Below are positions 22,461-23,844 of a stretch of 23,844 nucleotides of DNA, piece after piece. A program made the translations under genes and the position numbers. Numbering within the stretch: the first letter of the stretch is position 1; each line of letters starts with the position of its first letter. Source of the stretch: an uncultured Chloracidobacterium sp. (GTDB lineage: Bacteria; Acidobacteriota; Blastocatellia; Pyrinomonadales; Pyrinomonadaceae); NCBI GenBank assembly GCA_937941715.1, contig CALDGX010000072.1, forward strand, positions 1-23,844. Reading direction: 5' to 3'. Below the pieces are notes generated by a model. The model was not told where the DNA came from, searched no databases, and saw only the letters and a list, made by a program, of their open reading frames with translations.

Positions 22461-23746
22461 TAACGGAGCTGATAAAATGCCTTTCGGCCCGGATAGCGTG
22501 CCGACTCGCCAAGGTCCTCTTCGATCCGCAGCAGCTGATTGTACTTGGCAATACGGTCGCTGCGGCACAGGCTGCCGGTCTTGATCTGGCCCGCGTTGGT
22601 CGCGACCGCGAGATCGGCGATGAACGAATCTTCGGTCTCGCCTGAGCGGTGCGAGATGACCGCCGTCATATTATTGGTCCGGGCAAGCTCGATGGCGTCG
22701 AGCGTTTCCGTCAGTGTCCCGATCTGGTTGACCTTGATCAAAATGGAGTTTGCCGTGCCCTCGTCGATACCGCGTTGCAGGAATTTGGTATTGGTCACGA
22801 AAAGATCGTCGCCGACGAGCTGTACCTTGTCGCCGACCGCGTCGGTGAGGTTCTTCCAGCCGGCCCAGTCATTTTCGGCCATGCCGTCCTCGATCGAGAT
22901 GATCGGGTATTTCGAGCACCAATCGGCCCAATATGCCGCCATCTCATCTGACGAAAGCTGCCGGTTGTCAGATTTTTTAAAGACGTACTTGCCGTCGATG
23001 TAAAACTCGCTCGCCGCCGGATCGAGGGCGATCATGACGTTATCACCGGCCCTGTAGCCCGCCTTTTCGATCGCCTCGAGGATGGTCTCGACCGCCTCGT
23101 CATTCGATTTCAGATTGGGTGCAAAACCGCCCTCGTCGCCGACCGAAGTCGAATAACCACGCGATTTGAGCACGCCCTTGAGCGTATGAAAGATCTCAGC
23201 ACCGGTCCGCAGTGCCTCGCTGAAATTAGGCGCACCGACCGGCATGATCATAAACTCCTGAAAATCGACGTTATTGTCGGCGTGCGCACCGCCGTTCAGG
23301 ATGTTCATCATCGGCACGGGCAGCGTCTTGGCGTTTGCCCCGCCGATGTATCGATACAGCGGTATCTCGAGAGCGGCCGCGGCGGCGCGGGCGTTTGCCA
23401 TCGAAACGGCAAGGATCGCGTTGGCACCGAGCTTGGATTTGTTGTGAGTGCCGTCGAGGCCGATCATCGTCTCATCGACGAGCGTCTGATCGAGCGCGTC
23501 CAGGCCCTCAAGCTCGCGTGAAATGGTCTCGTTGACGTGCTCGACCGCCTTTTCGACGCCCTTGCCGAGATAGCGGAGCTTGTCGCCGTCGCGGAGTTCG
23601 ACCGCCTCGTTCTCGCCGGTCGAGGCACCGCTCGGGACCGCCGCCCGGCCCATCGTACCGTCCTCTAACACCACCTCGGCCTCGATCGTCGGATTGCCCC
23701 GCGAATCGAGTATCTCTCTCGCCCAAACCTGCTCAATATAACTCAT
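22460..23746 (-). CDS. eno: Enolase (phosphopyruvate hydratase)
   Basis: A 428-residue glycolytic enzyme converting 2-phosphoglycerate to phosphoenolpyruvate, cytoplasmic and usually dimeric or octameric. The start region AREILDSRGNPTIEAEV (9-25) and the mobile loop GASTGENEAVELRDGD (40-55) are typical. Catalytic and metal residues are all present: Glu205 in GDEGGFAP, Asp242 (ALDPA), Glu286 (SIEDG), Asp313 (GDDLFVTN), Lys338 (LIKVNQIGT), His366 (ISHRSGETED) and Lys389 (IKTGSLCRSDR). In contrast to the gpmI homologue, it looks fully active. It is first in a message with the HEAT-like and GNAT genes. No Shine-Dalgarno site precedes the ATG; 98 bases of AT-rich upstream DNA to the window edge should hold the promoter, but I see no convincing hexamer pair. 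Confidence 0.97.
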   Translation of the reverse strand: MSYIEQVWAREILDSRGNPTIEAEVVLEDGTMGRAAVPSGASTGENEAVELRDGDKLRYLGKGVEKAVEHVNETISRELEGLDALDQTLVDETMIGLDGTHNKSKLGANAILAVSMANARAAAAALEIPLYRYIGGANAKTLPVPMMNILNGGAHADNNVDFQEFMIMPVGAPNFSEALRTGAEIFHTLKGVLKSRGYSTSVGDEGGFAPNLKSNDEAVETILEAIEKAGYRAGDNVMIALDPAASEFYIDGKYVFKKSDNRQLSSDEMAAYWADWCSKYPIISIEDGMAENDWAGWKNLTDAVGDKVQLVGDDLFVTNTKFLQRGIDEGTANSILIKVNQIGTLTETLDAIELARTNNMTAVISHRSGETEDSFIADLAVATNAGQIKTGSLCRSDRIAKYNQLLRIEEDLGESARYPGRKAFYQLR

Positions 23747-23844
23747 TTTTGATCAATTGCTCCATTAAATGTATAGAAATGACTTGCAGGCTAAATGTAG
23801 CATTGAAAACACAGAAAAGACAAAAATCGCCCCGACTGCGAAGC

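Noticed and set aside
22461..22568. N-terminal extension of the HEAT-like protein into eno
   Set aside because: The extra 36 codons read the eno coding strand in another frame and lack helical repeat character; the ATG at 22460 overlapping the eno stop is the better start.

Overview
The window looks like a piece of a moderately GC-rich chromosome from the Acidobacteriota, most likely class Blastocatellia (Pyrinomonadales-like). The best clues are two adjacent secreted proteins of the 'VWFA-related Acidobacterial domain' type, a CadC/OmpR-like winged-helix domain fused to a large NTPase, and many small signal-peptide proteins cleaved after an Ala-X-Ala-Gln motif. The taxonomic call is an inference from protein families, because there is no rRNA or tRNA in the window.

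Layout. (a) 173-4664: a 1.1-kb-residue winged-helix/STAND-like NTPase (minus) diverges from a secreted C39-like cysteine peptidase (plus). The gap between them holds two 11-bp direct repeats exactly 30 bp apart. The NTPase gene is visibly less GC-rich than the rest. (b) 4678-6933: mtgA (minus) diverges from glgC (plus). The intergenic space is almost entirely an inverted pair of degenerate heptanucleotide arrays. (c) 6936-9448: two VWFA paralogues, each its own transcription unit. (d) 9525-13226: an overlapping pair (Gfo/Idh/MocA oxidoreductase and serine hydrolase), then a divergent GT39-type membrane glycosyltransferase. (e) 13235-16354: threonylcarbamoyl-AMP synthase (minus), an orphan 22-codon ORF in a structured, terminated transcript, then uvrC (plus). 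(f) 16420-19087: a secreted ARPP-1-like protein, a predicted outer-membrane barrel and a probable lipoprotein. (g) 19150-23746, all minus: eno, a HEAT-like protein, a GNAT acetyltransferase, a gpmI homologue and tdk.

Most of this is ordinary housekeeping (cell wall, glycogen precursor, tRNA modification, DNA repair, glycolysis, nucleotide salvage). Four things stand out. First, the gpmI homologue is full length but has lost the catalytic serine, most metal ligands and several substrate-binding residues of phosphoglycerate mutase. Second, there is a 22-residue ORF, with a strong ribosome site and its own terminator, whose sequence matches the N-terminal helix of DUF1559 prepilins; its transcript can also form a long-range helix that competes with its terminator. 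Third, the inverted heptamer arrays fill the mtgA-glgC promoter region. Fourth, the winged-helix NTPase/secreted peptidase pair has a candidate operator between the two genes. All positional and residue statements were read by eye from the sequence; no searches were run.
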